Shown here in pieces: positions 1-12,139 of a stretch of DNA of 64,000 bases; positions within the stretch are counted from its first letter, which is position 1; the number at the start of each line of letters is the position of its first letter. Below the pieces are notes generated by a model, which saw only the letters and a list, made by a program, of their open reading frames with translations, made no database searches and was not told the DNA's origin. The translations under genes were made by a program, and so were the position numbers. Origin of the DNA: Cochliopodium minus. Lineage: Eukaryota > Discosea > Himatismenida > Cochliopodiidae. The stretch covers positions 1-64,000 of the forward strand of contig JAMYWO010000035.1 of NCBI GenBank assembly GCA_024220525.1, read 5' to 3'.

Positions 1-3000
1 AAAAACTCTTTGGAGAAGCTGAAAACCCTTTCTTCTCCTGTCTTGTTCACTGAGGATGTGCAAGAACCTCTTCCGAACCCAGAAAAGAAACAAGAAACAA
101 AGGGTAAAAAAAAATAAAAAATCTAAAGAATAAAAACAAAAAAAAATTTTAAATAAAACAAAATATTTTATTTTAACATAAAAATTTACTTGTAAATATT
201 TTTTTTAAATTTTTCAAAATTTTAGTTTGGATAAATATTAGATTAAAAAAGCTAATAAAAAATTTTTCCAATTTAAAAAAAAATATTAAGAAAAAATGAA
301 AATATTGCTACTAAAAATAAATAAATAAATCATGAAATATTTAATTAAATTCAAAACTATTTTTAAAAAACATTTTTTTTTTTTTAGAAGAAATGTTGAT
401 AAATTTCTCAATTGGTTCAACAGCAACCATAACCAATGACTCAAATCCAAACGAAAACAACGTTGAGAAAAAAGAAGAGAAAGTAAACAACAACGGAAAC
501 AACAATGGAAGTTTGATTTCCTTCACTTTGCCTCACTCCAAACATCAGTTTAAAATTAATGAGGAGATTTTGGCTGATTTCAACAGGCTTGTCTCTGTTG
601 CTTTTCGAAAATTAGAAGTTCTTTCCAAATCGTAATAAATTTTTTTTTTTTTTTTTTTTTTATTGATTTTTTGAGAGAACAAGATAAATCATTCTCATTT
701 CCATTTCCATTTCCATTTCCATTTCCATTTTTTTTTTTTCTCTTTATTTTGTATTTATTATTTTCTTTTGCTTATTGGTCATTTAATTTTAATTTTGCTT
801 AATTGAATTATTTTTATTTTTATTTTTGATTTTGATTTTTGTATTTATTTCATTTTATTAATTTTTTGTTTTCCCTTTTATTTCTTGAAAAATTTTCATT
901 TGAAATTCATTATGAAGTTTTTGATTATTTTTTAAAAATATTTTCATCCTTATATTTTTATTTCTCATTTAATTTCTAATTAGGTTTAAAATAATTTTTT
1001 TGTATTCATTTTTTGAATTCATTTTCATTTTTATTTTTTTAATCGTTTATTTATTTATTATTTTTTATTTATTATTTTATTTCTCCTAAATTTTATTAAA
1101 AAACTTTTTTTTTTAGATTTTCAAAATCGTTCAAATATTCGAAAAATAAGGAACCAGTACTCCCAGTTTGGAGTATTTTGACAGGCTACAACAGAGAGTT
1201 GCTGATGGACCACAGAACTTTGCAAATGAAGGGAGATTGCAGCAGATTGACTGAAACCCTCGAAAGAGTCACCAAAGAAGATCATGTTTATTATTTGTTC
1301 GATGACGTAAAAAAAAAAATTTAAAAAAATAAATCAAAAAATAAAATAAAAATAAAAAAATTAAAAATTAATTTCCATAAAAATCTAGGAAAATAAAATA
1401 TAAAATAGACAAGTAATAAAATTTAAATATAAATAAAAATAATAAATTATTTTAATCATTTTAAAGTTAAATTTAAAAAATTATAATTTACAAAAATTCA
1501 AAATTTAAAATTTAATTAAATTTTTAAATTGAAAAATAAAAAACGAAATTCAAATATTAAAAAATAATAAATTTATATAACTTATTTATTAAAATTAAAT
1601 TATTTTTAAACAAAATTTAAAAAATAATTTAAAATAATTAATTATTTTTTTAAATTAAGAAATAAAATTAAAAATAACAGAAAATTATTTTTGATTATTT
1701 TTGGATTTTTTTTTGTTGTAACATTTGATTTATTTTTTTAGATTTTGATTGAAGCAAAGAGAAAGACAGGTTTTGCAAGGTTGGGAAAGGACAGCGATAA
1801 AGTGGATTTCACAGGGGAGTATTTGGTTCACAACATCGACTTTATCCCTCAAGAAAGTGTCAACGAAAGTTTCAAGTACATTTTCCTCGTTAACACTACC
1901 GAAAACAGAAACGAAGGTATTTTTCATCTACTTTATTTTTTATTTATTTTATTTTATTTTATTTTATTTTATTTTATTTTATTTTATTTTATTTTATTTT
2001 ATTTTATTTTCTTTTTTCAGATTTTTATTTTTATTTTTTTTTATGTTTTGTTACTTGTTCTTTATTTTGTTACTTGTTCTTTATTTACTTATTTTTGTTT
2101 ATTTACTTCAGTTTTTTTTGAAAATTGTTTTATTTAAATATTTTTTATTATTATTTATTTTATTTCAGGTTTTTTGAATAATTTTTATTTTAAATATTTT
2201 TTATTATTATTTAGTTCTTTAGAAAATGTTAATGATTCATTCTATTATTTTTTATCTTCATTTATTTTTAAAATTTATTTATTTGTTATTTGTTTTTATT
2301 TTATTTTTTCTGCATTTTTTTTAATTTTTTATTTATTTGTTATTTTTAATTATTTTTTTACTATTTAATTTTATCATTATTTTAATTTTAAATTATTTTT
2401 CTTATTTGTTTTTTTTTTATGAAGGTTTAAAGTTGTCTTGTGAGACATTGGAGGAGAGAAACAAGTGGTTATCGAAATTTAAAGAGGTGAAGGAAAGATC
2501 CAACAACTTGAAAGTGTTCGGAGTTCCCCTTTCTGATCTCATGAAAAGAGGTCAAAACGTCGACTACGATATCCCTGTCATTTTAAAGTAAAGAAATAAA
2601 TAAAATAAATACAATTAATTAAGAAAATTCAAAAAAATAATAAAAAATAAAATAAATTTGATAAATAAAATAAATAAATAAATAAAACAAATACAATAAA
2701 TTAAAAAATTTAAAATAAAAAAATAAATAAAATAAATCAATAAAATAAAAATAACAAAAAAACAATAAAATAATAAAATAAATAAAATAAATAAAATAAA
2801 AAAATAAAAACAACAAATAAAAAATAAATAAATAAATAAAAATCCAAAAATAAAAATCAAAAAATAAATAAAAATTAAAAATTTTAAAAGAAAAACAGTG
2901 GATTTTGTTTTGAAATTTGGAATAGAAAGTGAGGGAATATTTAGAAAGAGTGGCTCAAAGACAGAAATTGACAGAATTTGCGACTATTTCAACTATGACG

Positions 3001-3614
3001 CTGACATACTCATTGAAGACTTTACTAAAGACGAGGACACTGGTAAAAAAAAAAAAAAAATCAAATTAAAAAAAATTTTAAAAAATTTAGAATTAACAAA
3101 TTTAAGATTAAAAAAATAAAAATAATTTAAATAGATCAGATTTTTAAATTTAAATTTCAATTAAAAATAAACGAAAATCATTTCTTTTAAATACATTTTT
3201 TTTTAAAAAAAAGGAGCGGGAGTTTTGAAACAATGGTTTAGAAGCATCCCTGAGCCATTGTGCACTTACGAGCTCTACAACGATTTCCTGTCAGCCAACG
3301 ACGAGCACCAACTCGACACCTCCTACATCCTCTCCGTCCTCCAAAAACTTCCAAGAATTAATTTGTACGTTTTGCAACATTTAATGTTTTGTTTAAATCA
3401 AATTTCCAAACTTTCACAAGTCAATAAAATGACTTCAATGAATTTGTCCATCATTTTCGCTCAGAATCTCATTTCTCAGAGGGATTCTTCTCCTTTTGAC
3501 ACTTCTCATTTCGAGAGCATCTACAAGGTTTTCGCTTTCTTGATTGACAATTACAGCACTTTCTTTCAGTTTGTTGAAATTGAAAGAGAAGAAAACAAAA
3601 AGAAGAATAAATGA
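1..3614 (+). CDS. Rho regulator, C-terminal part: PH and RhoGAP domains (5' end missing)
   Basis: Exons read at 1-103, 388-632, 1117-1306, 1742-1916, 2425-2587, 2891-3042 and 3214-3614; all junctions are GT-AG and in frame. The first exon codes for the end of a DH (RhoGEF) domain, because it is nearly identical to 56372-56474. Next comes an Asn/Lys-rich linker, then a PH domain (VYYLFDDILIEAKRK through the C-terminal helix ETLEERNKWLSKFKE), then a RhoGAP domain with the arginine finger in GIFRKSG and the later helix around KQWFRSIPEPL. RhoGAPs speed GTP hydrolysis by Rho-family GTPases; the PH domain would place the protein at membranes. The stop is TGA at 3612-3614. The start of the gene lies outside the window, or, as the repeat suggests, at 52921 (see findings). 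Domain calls are by eye and strong. Confidence 0.85.
697..730. repeat. (CATTTC)n hexanucleotide tract in an intron
   Basis: About six tandem copies of a C/A/T hexamer inside the intron 633-1116 of the Rho regulator. A simple repeat; no function is visible. Confidence 0.85.
1932..2011. repeat. (TTTTA)n pentanucleotide tract in an intron
   Basis: Roughly 15 copies of TTTTA in the intron between the two PH-domain exons. The long hydrophobic reading frames across it are a by-product of the repeat. It is a likely length-polymorphic locus. Confidence 0.9.
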
Positions 3615-3671
3615 TAAATAAACAAAAAATTTTTTTTTCAAACATAAAAATAAATAATAAAAACTTTTTTT

Positions 3672-5413
3672 TTAATATTCTTCGCTTATGAGAGTGATGA
3701 TGATATTGAGAATTGGTTTTGGTAGTTTGTGGTATGAGTTTCTCTTTTCTGAAGAGTTTCTTTTCAAAATGAGGAACAAATAGAAAATTTTCTTTTTAAA
3801 ACTTTTTGGAAAGTTAACATGTTCTTCAGTATCCCAAACCTTTTTTTAAAGGAGTTGATTTATTTTAATTGGAAGAGAATTTGATCGAAAAAAAATTTTA
3901 CTAAAAGAGAATGATTGTAAATCAATTTCAAATTATTAAAAGGAACATCTATGTGGCTGTGGTAAAATTCTAAATTTTTTCCTAATCTACCATTACTGCT
4001 TGAGCCATATCCTTTTAAATTCTTTTTTGCTTTTTGAAATTTTTTATTATAATCAAAAATTTATTAAGAGGTTAAAATTTGAAGGATTTCATTTTTACAC
4101 TCCATTATCATTGTATGCAAAGTCCCAGAAGAAATTAGAGATACGTCTCTCATATGAGTGGATTGGAAATCTAATGGATCTTTATTGGTTATTCCTGTGG
4201 AAATCTTTTGGTTGTATGTTGCCTTTACTGTTCCATTTTCTTTAATATTAAAAAATTTTTAAAAAATTAAAATCAGGAAAATTTTTGAAAAATTAAAACT
4301 TTTTACCAAACAAAATGTAAGTACTATAAGCACCACAATGTACTGATTGAATACTTTCTTCAAAATTTTCAATGCGAAATTGTTCGTCTACATACTTTGA
4401 TCCGAAACAAACCAGTTCTTTTTCTCCTTTTTCATTTTCTAAAATTAAAAAATAAAGTAAAAAAAAATAAAGAAATTTAAAATAAATTAAAAAAATAAAA
4501 TACTTTTTAGATAAAAATTATTATTGAGTTCACAAGAAAGAGAAACAATTTCTTTTTCTTCTTTTCTCAATAAAACAGGTCTAAAGGAATAACTATCTTT
4601 CATTGCTAATTGTGATGTATTGTTGCTTCCCATTCCAAATATTTCTCCACTTTCTTTTAAAAAAAAATTAATTTTTGAATTTTTTTTTTGTTTTGTTGGG
4701 TTTTATACTATTAATGAAAATACAATGATTCAATCCACCACAAAAATATTTTATATCATCTAATTTTATTTCTGTAAATCCTTTATATTTTTTATCCCAC
4801 AAACTTCCACTCAAAAACACTTTTCCATTCACTATTTTTTTTCAATGAAATAATTTATATATTTATTTTTAAATAATAGATTTATTAATGCTTTTTTGTT
4901 TTTTTTTTTACTTTTTTGTATAATTGTGAAATTAAACGAAGCAAAAACTTTTTTTACGTTTGATTCAACTTTCCTGAATCTACCGAATTCTCCCAAATCT
5001 TTTATTCCCAATTCATAGTTGTGATTCCCTCCTAAAATTTAAATTTTGATCAAAAATTAAAAAAAATCTTTTTAAAAAAAATTATACCACAACCATACAG
5101 ATCTCCATTTCCTTTTTTGAATTTCAATTTTTTTACTCTTTTTATTAAATTTTTTTTTTACTCAATAAATAAAATGAAGTGTGAGCTCCCAGTTGAATGC
5201 TTATAATCTCTTTATTGTTCAAGATCATCTTTGGACTCATCACCGATTTATATGATTCATCAGCACATTGTCCCATTTCATTCATCCCAAAAGAATATAA
5301 GTCTCCTTCCTCTATTTGAATCATAAAATTGATTATAAAATAAATAAAAATAGAAATCAACCATTCAATAACATAGAATGATTCGAAAAGGAAGTATTTG
5401 AAGCATATTTCAT
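3672..5413 (-). CDS. RCC1-repeat protein with short F-box-like tail
   Basis: Multi-exon gene read from ATG at 5413 to TAA at 3672. The first exon (MKYASNTSFSNHSMLLN) joins to EEGDLYSFGMNEMGQCAD, a typical RCC1 blade. Further blades follow in separate exons: GNHNYELGIKDLGEFGR (about 5030-4915), VNGKVFLSGSLWDKK (about 4832), SGEIFGMGSNNTSQLA (about 4652), KELVCFGSKYVDE (about 4430) and GYGSSSNGRLGKNLE (about 4010). RCC1 propellers act as GEFs or protein-binding platforms; which applies here is not visible. The last exon ends with LPKPILNIIITLISEEY, which looks like the first helix of an F-box. No kinase or BTB domain is seen. It is tail-to-tail with the Rho regulator, 57 bp away. Exon ends in the middle are approximate. 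Confidence 0.7.
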
Positions 5414-5555
5414 TTTTTTTTTATTTTTTTTTTTTATATTTTTTAATTTTAATGTGAAATCAAAATAAACTTGGATAAATAAACTTAGATTCAAAAAACA
5501 AATAAAGGAAGAATTCTCAGATTAAACTTTTCTTTTCTTTTTTTTTTAAATACTT

Positions 5556-8500
5556 TTAAACAAAACTTAGATTGATCACGATAGATTGACCGTAGTCCTT
5601 GTAAACTCTCCACATATCAAGAAAGAAAGAAGGGAACAAATCATCGAAATAATCAAAGAGGCTCTCCATGTCTTTGAAGAGCTCTTTCTTTTTGAACTCT
5701 TTTTGGAAAGAGTGGAAGTGCTCGTAAATGTTCCTGATTCCCCTAAGTAAGTCCAAAGCTTCTCTTGTGTGATAGCGTGATTTTTTTTCCATAAAGTTCC
5801 AAAGCTAAAATGGTCAAAAAATAAACAAATTTAAAAAATTAAAAAAATTAATAAATAAATTCTACATTATAGTTAATATAAAATTGAATAAATAAATTAA
5901 AAATTATTAAAATAAAAATCATTAAAAATAAAAATTATTAAAACAAAAGAATTATTTGGATAAATAAATTAAAAAATTTCAAGTTTCAATAAAAAATTCT
6001 TTATCAAATAAATATTCAAATAAAACGGAAAATAAATCCAATAAAAAAAAGATTATCAAAACAAGAAAAAAGAAAAACAATTTTTTTTAAAAAAGAAGAA
6101 GAAAAAAAAAAAATAGTTGACATCTTTGTCTATGACTTTATCAAAACCAATTTTGAGAAGGGGAACATGTTTGTTGAAGATGGATTTGGTTTTGGGATCA
6201 AAAATGGAGTTATGGAGTTGATGAAAGAATTGCAGCTTTTGAATTCTGTCCCAAAAAAAGGGATGCTTCAATATCGTTTCTGCTGAGGTTCTTTTTTCTG
6301 GATCGTGGCACAATAACCCTTTTAATAAAAATAGAAAAATTACTCAAAATTATTTTCTTTTATTTTCTTTTATTTTATTGAATATTTATATTATTTTGTT
6401 CATTAATTTTTTCAATTTTGTTTAAAAATTATTTTCTTAATAAGGTCATTTTTAATTTTATTATTTATTTTCTTTTATTTACTATTTTGTTAATATTTTT
6501 TATTTTTATATAATTTATTTAATTCTGAATTAGTTTATTATTTTTTAATTATTTTTATTGAAAATATTTATTATTTTTATTTTGTTCATTAAAATTTTTT
6601 AAATTAATTCTGAATTGGTTTATTAGTTTGATAAAATTTTTCAAACTTTTATTTTATTATTTGTTATTTCGTTTTATTAATTTATTTTTCTAATTATTTT
6701 TTAATATTATTTATTTATTTAAAGATTACCTTGCAACAAATTTTTGATGAGGGAATGTTCTTTGAAAACTTCTAATTTGGGATTTTTCTTTCCTATGATG
6801 TTGGAGCATCTCTCATAGCCACTCTCTCCAAAAGGGTGATCGCAATAAGTGAAAGCATAGTAAAACAAAACTCCCAAAGAAAAAATGTCAACCTAATAAA
6901 AAAAGTAAAAAAATAATTTAAAAAAATATATAAAAAAAAATTAAAAAAATGAAAATAATTTTAATAAATAATTAAATTATAAATTAAAAAAATTAAAAAC
7001 AAAAAATAAAAAATAAAAAATAAAAAATATAATAGAAACGAATTAAAATTAAATAATACAAATCAAATAAATGAAAATATAGATGAAAAAAATAAAATTG
7101 TAAAAATAAAAAACAAAAAAATGGAAAAAAAATCAAATCAAAAAAATCAAATAAAAAATAGTTTTAAATTTATCAATAAAAGGAAATAAAAAATAAAAGT
7201 TTAAAAAATGTTTTAAATATTAAAAAAAATAATTTACCTTTGTAGTTTTGTTGGACTTTGTCAAAACTTCGTGTGGCAACCATCCTTCATTGATTGGAAG
7301 AAATTTGTTGAGGGAAAAATCAGAGGAGTTTTTTTCTATTTTTTTGGAAAAACCAAAGTCGCTCAACTTCCACCTTTTGTGGTCTTCTGACAAAAGAACA
7401 TTTCTTGGGTGTATGTCACTATGTACCTTTAAATAATAAAAAATAAAATTAATTTCATAATAAAAATGAAATAAATAAAATTAATATAATTTAAAATAAA
7501 AATAAAAATGAAATAATTTAAAAATATTAGTAATTAATAAAAAAAATATTAATGATAAATTAAAATTAAAATTAAAATTGAAATAAAATTAAAATTACGA
7601 AAAAATTAAAAAATGAAAATAGAAAATAAAATAAAAAATGATAAAAATAAAAATAAAAATGTTAAATGAAAAAAATGAAATAAATGAAATAAAATTAATA
7701 AAACTTATAAATTTAAAAATTACAATATTTAAATTGTGTAAATAAGAAACAGCTTTGGAGATGTCAATAACCAAGTCCTCTATCTTATAGTTTTTTCCCC
7801 ATTTGTAATTGGGGTTGTGGAGAAAGGAGCTAAGATCAAGGGAGCAAAGAGACAAAGCCAAATAAAATCTTTTGTGACGTTCTTCGTGGCCATAATAGCG
7901 GACAATATTGGGAGATAATTCCGAATCTTCCGAAAAGCAAAGATCAAACATGTTGTTGATTTCATTGTTGATTATCTCTCTTTCGGAAGTTTTCGGAAAT
8001 ACTTTCACAGCGCATTTTATTTTGTTGTTGTAAAGTCCCTCATAGACTACACATCCTCCTTTTCCTTCACCTATCATTTTACTCTTTTTGATCATTATTT
8101 TCCCCACCTTTCTTTCATCTTTGTAAGTCTTTATTTTCTTTCCTTCCATCTCCACTTTTTCCACTTCTTTTTTTTTGTCTTCTTTTTTGTTATCTTCAGT
8201 TGTTGTATTATTATTTTCTTTTTTCTTATTTTCTTTTTTCATTTCTAAACTTTTATCTTTTTTATCCTCTTTTTCATTTTTATTATCATTGTCTTCTTTA
8301 CTGTTCAGATTTTTACACATCTTTTGAACATTATTACTATTATTGATATTATTATTACTGTTCTTTTTGTTTTTATTATTGTTGTTGATGTTATTATTAT
8401 TGTTAATATGAATATTATTGTTATTATTATTTATATTATTATTATTATTGTTAATATGAATATTGTTGTTATTATTATTTATATTATTATTATTATTGTT

Positions 8501-11500
8501 ATTATTGTTTTTATTATTATTATTGTTATTATTATTATTGTTTTGAATATTATTATTGTTATTATTATTTATGTGAGTGTTGTTATATTTTACTTTGATG
8601 AGATTATTATTGTTTTTTGATTGAATTTGCTTGAATAAATGCAAAACATTATTCATATCTGTCCCCCCTTCTTTTTTTGTTTCATGAACAACACTTTGTT
8701 GGTTTTGATTAATTTGACTTTGTTCGTTTTGGTAGTGTTGTTGATGATAATGTTGTTCGTTTTGGTGGGTATGATATTGTTGTTGGAGTTGGTGTAGATT
8801 ATGTTGATGATGGTGTTGTAGATTATATTGATGTTGGTGTTGTAGATGAGATTGATGTTGGTTTTGATATTGTTGTTTATGATATTGTTGGTGTTGATGT
8901 TGTTGATGATATTGATGTTGGTTTTGATAGAAGTATTGTTGTTGTTGGGTTTGAAATGGTTGAGGAGCATTATGTATTGGTGTTTGTAAATTATTATTAC
9001 TAACTTGTCCATTATTATTGTAATTAACTTGTTTATTATTTTCATTATTATTATAATTGGTTTCAACTTGTTTATTATTTGTATTGAAAACACTAATATT
9101 TTCAACCTGTCTTGTGGTATTAGTTTTATTGTTATTTTTGTTATTAATCTTTAATTGAATAGTAGTATTTGTGTTATTATTATTTATATTTGTATTATTA
9201 TTAGTGTTATTAACTTGTTTATTATTATTATTAACTTGTTTACTGTAGAAAAGAAGAGATTGATTGTTTAGAAGATTTTTATCAATAATTTGAACAGTAT
9301 TTTCGTTAATGTTGAGATTTTTATTCTCATTTAAATTGCTGATGATTTCTTTTTTTTGAACAAAAGAAGTGAAAGTAAGGTTTTCTGCATTTTTATCAAT
9401 CACTTCTTTTGCTTCTTTTACATCTTTTGTATCTTTTAGATCAATTATATCTTTTACATCTTTTACATCTTTTGTATCAATTATATCTTTTGTATCTTTT
9501 AGATCTTTTGCTTCTTTTTTTTCAATTTCCATTTTTTTACAGATCAAGCTTCCTGATTCATTGTTTTTTGCAAATAAATTTTGTTTCATTTCGAAAACAA
9601 TATCATCATTTTTTACTTTATTTAAATCATCACCTCCATTCTTTTCATCAACTTTTTTAATTTCAATTAAAAGTGGAGAAATAGTTTTGGTAGAGCTCAC
9701 AAAAGAAAAACTTTCATTAGAAGAAGAATTATCGTTAGAAGAGGAAGAAGAGCTGTCATTAAAAGAAGATTTGGAAAGATGAAGGGAATGTAATTTCTTG
9801 AAGAGGAGGGATTGAGTTTGTTTCTTCTTTTTTTTGGAGAGATGAATCATTCTCTTCAACTTTTTCTTCATTTTCTCATTTTTGTTTTTCAACGCTCTCA
9901 ACCTCCTTTCCTTCTCATCTTCATCACTTTCTTCTTCTTCACCACTCCCTTCATCTTCACCTCTCCCTTCATTTTCATCACTTTCATCTATTTCTTTACT
10001 TTCCTCCATATGAGGAGAAGAAAACAAAAAAATATCCCTTTCCTTCTTCTCATCTCCATCCCTTTCTTTCTCCTCATTACTTTCTTTTTCTTCTTCGCTT
10101 TCCTCTTTTCTTTCGAGATTAACAGTTATCTCATCTTTGCTGTTATTTTTACTCCTTTCTGTGAATCTCTCCTCATTTTCACTCTCAAAATCACTATTTT
10201 CTAGTATAAATATTTATATTTAATTGTTTCATTTTAATTTTAATTTTAAAATAAATTTATTAAATACAATTGTTTATTAAATTAAATTATACTAAAATAA
10301 AATAAAACTAAATATAATAAATTTATATTAAATATAATCAATTAATACTTTTTTTTCTTTTAATAAAATTTTTTTTACTTACCATAATCTTCTTCTTTAC
10401 TTTTGATATTATCATTAGGACCTTTCTCTCCCATTTCATTAATTACATTGAGAAGAATAGCTGAAAAATCTTGGTCAATGAGTTCCTTAAACAAAAAATA
10501 AAAAAAAATATAATAAAAAAATAAAAAATAAAATAACAAAAATAATAGAATATAAAATAAAAAATAAAAAATAAAATAAAAAAATAAAATAAAAAAATAA
10601 AATAAAAAAATAAAAAACAAAAAACAAAAAAAAAATTATAAAAAATAAAAATTTAAAAATGTAAAAATATTTAAGTTATGAAATGTTACTTTAGATTTGT
10701 TTGATTTTGGTTTAGACACAGAAATTTTTTTGTAAAGAGCAAGACCATAGTCTTTGTCTAATTCTCCTCTGAAAACAGAAAATCTCCTTCCCTTACTTTT
10801 CTTCGTGGAATAAAAGATTGGATTATTTTCTGTAAACACGTTTTCTTTTGCTAACTGTTTCAACTTTTCGACATAATAAAGTGAGTCTAAAAAATAAATT
10901 AAAAAATTGTTGAAAATAATAATTTAAAAATATGAAAAAAAAATAAAAATTAATTTAAATTAAAAAAAAATAAATTTTTACCTTTGTCTCCCATTTGATG
11001 TGCTTTTTTGAAAAGTTTGAGGGACAAAGGATAATTTTTTTCGATTTCTAAAACTTGTTCTTCTCCCATAAATATTCTTCCCAATATAACGATCGCTTCC
11101 ACGTTTCCTTTTCTTGCAGATCTCTCAAAAAATTGAACAGATTTCTTTTCTTTCTTCTTTGCACCTTCTCCGTAAAAATATTTGTATCCCAATATGAGAA
11201 GACTAGATTCTTCTCCATGTTTTGCTGCCATTTTGAAATATTTTTTTGATTTAATCAAATCAACATCTTTTCCCTCTCCTTTTTTAAAATATTTTTAAAA
11301 TATTAAATAATTTATCTTTTGTTAATTAATTGTTATGAATAGCAAAATGAATTGATATGATCTCAATACATCCAGCTATTGAACGAAAAATGTTTTGGAA
11401 ATGTTAATTTAATTTGGTTATAATTGATAATTATGGCTTTAAAATTGAGAGAAATTTTGAAGGAAAAGATTTACCTCTTTCATAAATGAATCCTAATTTT

Positions 11501-11940
11501 TCATAAGGGTCAAATTTTTCATTATAGTTCAATTTCTCTTCACAATTTTTTTTTACCAAGGTTCAACATTGACATTTTGTTTCCTTGTTTTGATGATCTT
11601 TTATAGTATTTCCTTGCTATTTGAATATTTATGTAATGATAATACTTTTTAACAAAGCAAAATAAGTTTTTTATTTACCCAATTCAAGATTTTTTGGTAT
11701 TCCTTTGCCGAGATAATAGATGTTTGCTAAATTCAACAATGCAAGATCATTTTCGACATGTGAGATGATATCTTTATATATTTGAAGTGATTTCTCGTAT
11801 TTTCCTTTGTTATAATAAATATATGCCAAATTCATCTTCTCTCCAAAATTATCTTTGCAAATATCAGAATTATAAGTTGAAAAATCCTCAAAATTCTTTT
11901 CTATATGTTCTTTTGTGATAATATTTATCACTTTGCTCAT
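5556..11940 (-). CDS. Sel1-repeat / protein kinase / KEN RNase protein (IRE1-like, soluble)
   Basis: About 11 exons from ATG at 11940 to TAA at 5556. N-terminal third: TPR/Sel1-like repeats (LAYIYYNKGKYEKSLQIY, ARKYYKRSSKQGN, SKKYFKMAAKHGEESS, SVQFFERSARKGN). Middle: a large exon (10200 to about 7749) that is acidic, then Lys/Asp repeats, then Asn/Gln/His-rich. C-terminal: kinase N-lobe (IGEGKGGCVVYEG, ATP lysine in CAVKVF), catalytic loop HSDIHPRNVLL (HRD changed to HSD, Asp and Asn kept), SDFGFSKK, GWLPHEVL in place of the APE segment, then a KEN domain (REALDLLRGIRNIYEHFHSF ... FDDLFPSFFLDMWRVYKDYG). Aligned by eye to human IRE1, the RNase residues Y892, R905, N906 and H910 are all present. 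No signal peptide, luminal domain or membrane segment is seen, so it should be cytosolic. One frame break lies in the Sel1 region at an A-run (about 11545-11555). Confidence 0.8.
8324..8940. repeat. Asn/Gln/His codon-repeat tract in the kinase gene
   Basis: Minus-strand AAT/AAC runs followed by CAA/CAT-rich sequence code for the poly-Asn and Gln/His-rich linker before the kinase domain. Apparent open frames on the other strand here are mirror images of the repeat. Such tracts are common in AT-rich protist proteins. Confidence 0.8.
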
Positions 11941-12139
11941 TTTTTTTTTTTTTATTAAAAAGAAAATTGCGCCAAAAAAAATTTTGATTTCTCTTTGATT
12001 TCTTCCTTTGATAAATTAATAAGGATGAGGAAGGTTGGATATTTTTTATAAAATAAGGTTTTAACATTGAAAATTTATCAAATTAAAATTTTATTGCTAA
12101 TTTCTTGGAAAATAATACGAGGAAACAATAATTAAATGT

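Noticed and set aside
8324-9105. Long open frames on the plus and minus strands rich in Ile/Val or Ile/Asn
   Set aside because: They are out-of-frame readings of the Asn/Gln/His codon repeat in the kinase gene.
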